A stretch of DNA of 6,324 nucleotides from JAVBLF01 sp031553675 (lineage in GTDB: Bacteria; Bacillota; Clostridia; Christensenellales; CALWSW01), in NCBI GenBank assembly GCA_031553675.1, contig JAVBLF010000099.1, positions 1 to 6,324 on the forward strand, given 5' to 3'. The notes under the pieces are model-generated. The model had not been told where the DNA came from, made no database searches, and saw only the letters and a program-made list of their open reading frames with translations. The position numbers and the translations under genes are program-made. Of the stretch, positions 5,326 to 6,324 are shown piece by piece. The stretch's first letter is position 1. Each line of letters begins with the position of its first letter.

Positions 5326-6078
5326 TCAGCGAATTTTCGTGGCGGCGAACTGGATGCGATCGCAGCCGATCGCGGGCGGTGTGAGCGTCGGGAAGCCGTA
5401 GACGCGGATGTCCGCAAATCCGGCTTTCCCGAGCGCGGCGATGAGCGTTTCGACGTCGTGGGCGCGTTGTCGGTGCGACTCGGTGAAACGGCGAAACGTG
5501 CCGCTTTTGGGCGGATGCTCGACAAAAAACGTCAGGTCCATTTCCAGTATATTCGACATGCCGTCGAAGTGGTTCTGCCAAAGGTAGGCCAAATCAGCGC
5601 GATCTTCGCCATAGGTTTGTCCGGCGAGTTGGGTTTCAATTTTGTGGCGGGAACTGATGTCAAAGAGCAAGGCGCCGCCCGGTGCCAGAGCCGCGCAGGA
5701 CGACGCGAAAAACGCCGCGAGATCGGCGTCTTCGGTCAGGTAGTTCACGCCGTCGCAGGCGCACACGATGGCGTCGGCGGCTTTGTGCAGTTTGAGATCT
5801 TGGAGTCTTTGCCGGACGAAGGGGATGCGGCGTCCGGAGGCGCGCGCCTTTTCCGACGCGACGCGCAGCATGTCCTCGCTCATGTCGGCGCCGGTGAGAT
5901 CGTGGCCGGCCTTGGCGAGCGGGATCGTCAGGTTGCCCGTGCCGCAAGCCGCGTCGAGCACGCGCTTCGGTCCCGGTCCGACGCTAAGCGCGATCAGTTC
6001 GAGGAGGTAGGCGGCCCACTCTCGGTAATCGACGTCGTCCATCAGGCGATCGTAGTGCGCGGCAAAGGATCCGTACAT
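5326..6078 (-). CDS. yqeM: Class I SAM-dependent methyltransferase, YqeM-like
   Basis: A 250-residue cytoplasmic methyltransferase of the length and pattern of B. subtilis YqeM, whose substrate is not known to me. Visible family segments are MYGSFAAHYDRLMDDVDYREW (1-21), SAM motif I VLDAACGTGNL (40-50), the acidic motif II region LTGADMSEDML (61-71), CDGVNYLTEDADL (108-120), GGALLFDISSRHKIE (134-148), LAYLWQNHFDG (163-173) and DLTFFVEH (181-188). The start ATG at 6078 has GGAGG four bases upstream on the minus strand. No convincing promoter is seen before it, and hslO follows after about 100 bases with its own promoter. The substrate could be a nucleic acid, a protein or a small molecule. Nothing in the sequence decides this, and the gene name is by resemblance only. 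Confidence 0.9.
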   Translation of the reverse strand: MYGSFAAHYDRLMDDVDYREWAAYLLELIALSVGPGPKRVLDAACGTGNLTIPLAKAGHDLTGADMSEDMLRVASEKARASGRRIPFVRQRLQDLKLHKAADAIVCACDGVNYLTEDADLAAFFASSCAALAPGGALLFDISSRHKIETQLAGQTYGEDRADLAYLWQNHFDGMSNILEMDLTFFVEHPPKSGTFRRFTESHRQRAHDVETLIAALGKAGFADIRVYGFPTLTPPAIGCDRIQFAATKIR

Positions 6079-6082
6079 CTTT

Positions 6083-6087
6083 CCTCC
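6083..6087 (-). promoter_or_regulatory. Ribosome binding site of the yqeM-like gene
   Basis: The minus strand reads GGAGG followed by AAAG and ATG 6078. The spacing is slightly short, but the match is good and no competing start is near. Confidence 0.7.
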
Positions 6088-6113
6088 GTCTTGCTGACAT
6101 ACGCGATGTAGAA

Positions 6114-6138
6114 CGCGGTTGTGGGAGAGCGAACCGCG
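6114..6138. other. Seven-base-pair hairpin upstream of the yqeM-like gene
   Basis: CGCGGTT (6114-6120) and AACCGCG (6132-6138) are perfect complements with an 11-base loop. The hairpin ends about 36 bases before the ATG. It could be a leader hairpin, an operator dyad, or the end of an upstream unit. No T-tract follows on the minus strand. Chance is also possible at this GC content. Confidence 0.35.
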
Positions 6139-6217
6139 ATCCGCTTGCTCTTGGGGCGCTGATCAGTAGGGATCAAGTGTTGGAATCCGCTGTCGAAACG
6201 AGTTGGGGTTTCCCAAG

Positions 6218-6291
6218 CGGGCGATTGGTAATCGCCCCTACATCCCGATAGCCTTGTTTGTGCGCCTGTAGGGGCGATTATCAATCGCCCG
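6218..6291. repeat. MITE-like nested inverted repeat (two GGGCGATT palindromes)
   Basis: Two 25-base arms (6218-6242 and 6267-6291) are complementary at 24 positions, and the one exception (6228 with 6281) is a G-T pair. They surround a 24-base unpaired centre. Each arm contains its own palindrome: GGGCGATT, three bases, AATCGCCC (6219-6237 and 6272-6290). The pattern resembles short dispersed repeats of the GTAGGGGCGA...TCGCCC type, which I recall from several bacterial genomes. It lies in the non-coding right end of the window (6079-6324), where I see no gene. The open frame across it on the minus strand is only a translation of the repeat. Confidence 0.8.
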
Positions 6292-6324
6292 TTGCAGCCA
6301 AACGGCATCGTGAAACGTTAGGTT

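Noticed and set aside
5458..6111. Plus-strand open frame (217 codons) opposite the yqeM-like gene
   Set aside because: Antisense to a clear SAM methyltransferase, with no independent support.
6079..6180. Promoter for the yqeM-like gene
   Set aside because: The best pair (TTCGCT, 17 bases, TACATC) matches only 3 of 6 in each box, too weak to call.
6042..6308. Minus-strand open frame of 88 codons upstream of the yqeM-like gene
   Set aside because: It translates the inverted repeat (giving GRLIIAPTG and GDYQSPAW, typical repeat-derived peptides) and overlaps the real start of the downstream gene. It has no ribosome site.
1..6324. CRISPR array, tRNA or rRNA gene, transposase, toxin-antitoxin pair or defence genes
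   Set aside because: Looked for on both strands. No regularly spaced repeats, no cloverleaf or rRNA core sequence, and no matching protein motifs were seen.

Overview
The window is a GC-rich bacterial chromosome segment in which every supported gene lies on the minus strand. Read in the direction of transcription (high to low coordinates), the order is: a YqeM-like SAM methyltransferase, the redox chaperone Hsp33 (hslO), a 574-residue TPR protein, a 268-residue helical-repeat (HEAT-like) protein, a YpsC/RlmL-type 23S rRNA methyltransferase with a THUMP domain, and the first 55 codons of prmA (ribosomal protein L11 methyltransferase), which runs off the left edge. The resemblance of YqeM, YpsC and Hsp33 to Bacillus-type proteins, the strong AGGAGG-like ribosome binding sites and a probable TTG start point to a high-GC member of the Firmicutes, most likely a Clostridia relative. 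This is inferred from protein resemblance and not from a marker gene.

Transcription units. The yqeM-like gene (6078-5326) has a good ribosome binding site but no clear promoter in view. hslO has its own extended -10 promoter just upstream (5278-5306) and is followed after 48 bases by the TPR gene with a GAGGAG site, so these two form an operon. That operon is closed by a convincing intrinsic terminator (2490-2515). A structured non-coding stretch (about 2305-2489) follows, and then a second promoter (2276-2304) that starts the HEAT-like gene and probably also serves ypsC and prmA. The 137-base gap between the HEAT-like gene and ypsC contains two perfect inverted repeats, one of which abuts the ypsC start. 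ypsC and prmA are 24 bases apart.

Function. Most of the recognised genes concern translation and protein quality: rRNA methylation, L11 methylation and a holdase chaperone that responds to oxidation. The two helical-repeat proteins have no assigned function, and their neighbours suggest only a loose link to this theme.

The right end (6079-6324) is non-coding. It holds a MITE-like element made of two copies of a small palindrome in inverted orientation. I see no clear sign of a new defence, mobile or biosynthetic system. The observations most worth checking are the start of hslO, the hairpin at the ypsC start, the structured island at 2317-2467, and the uncharacterised helical-repeat genes.
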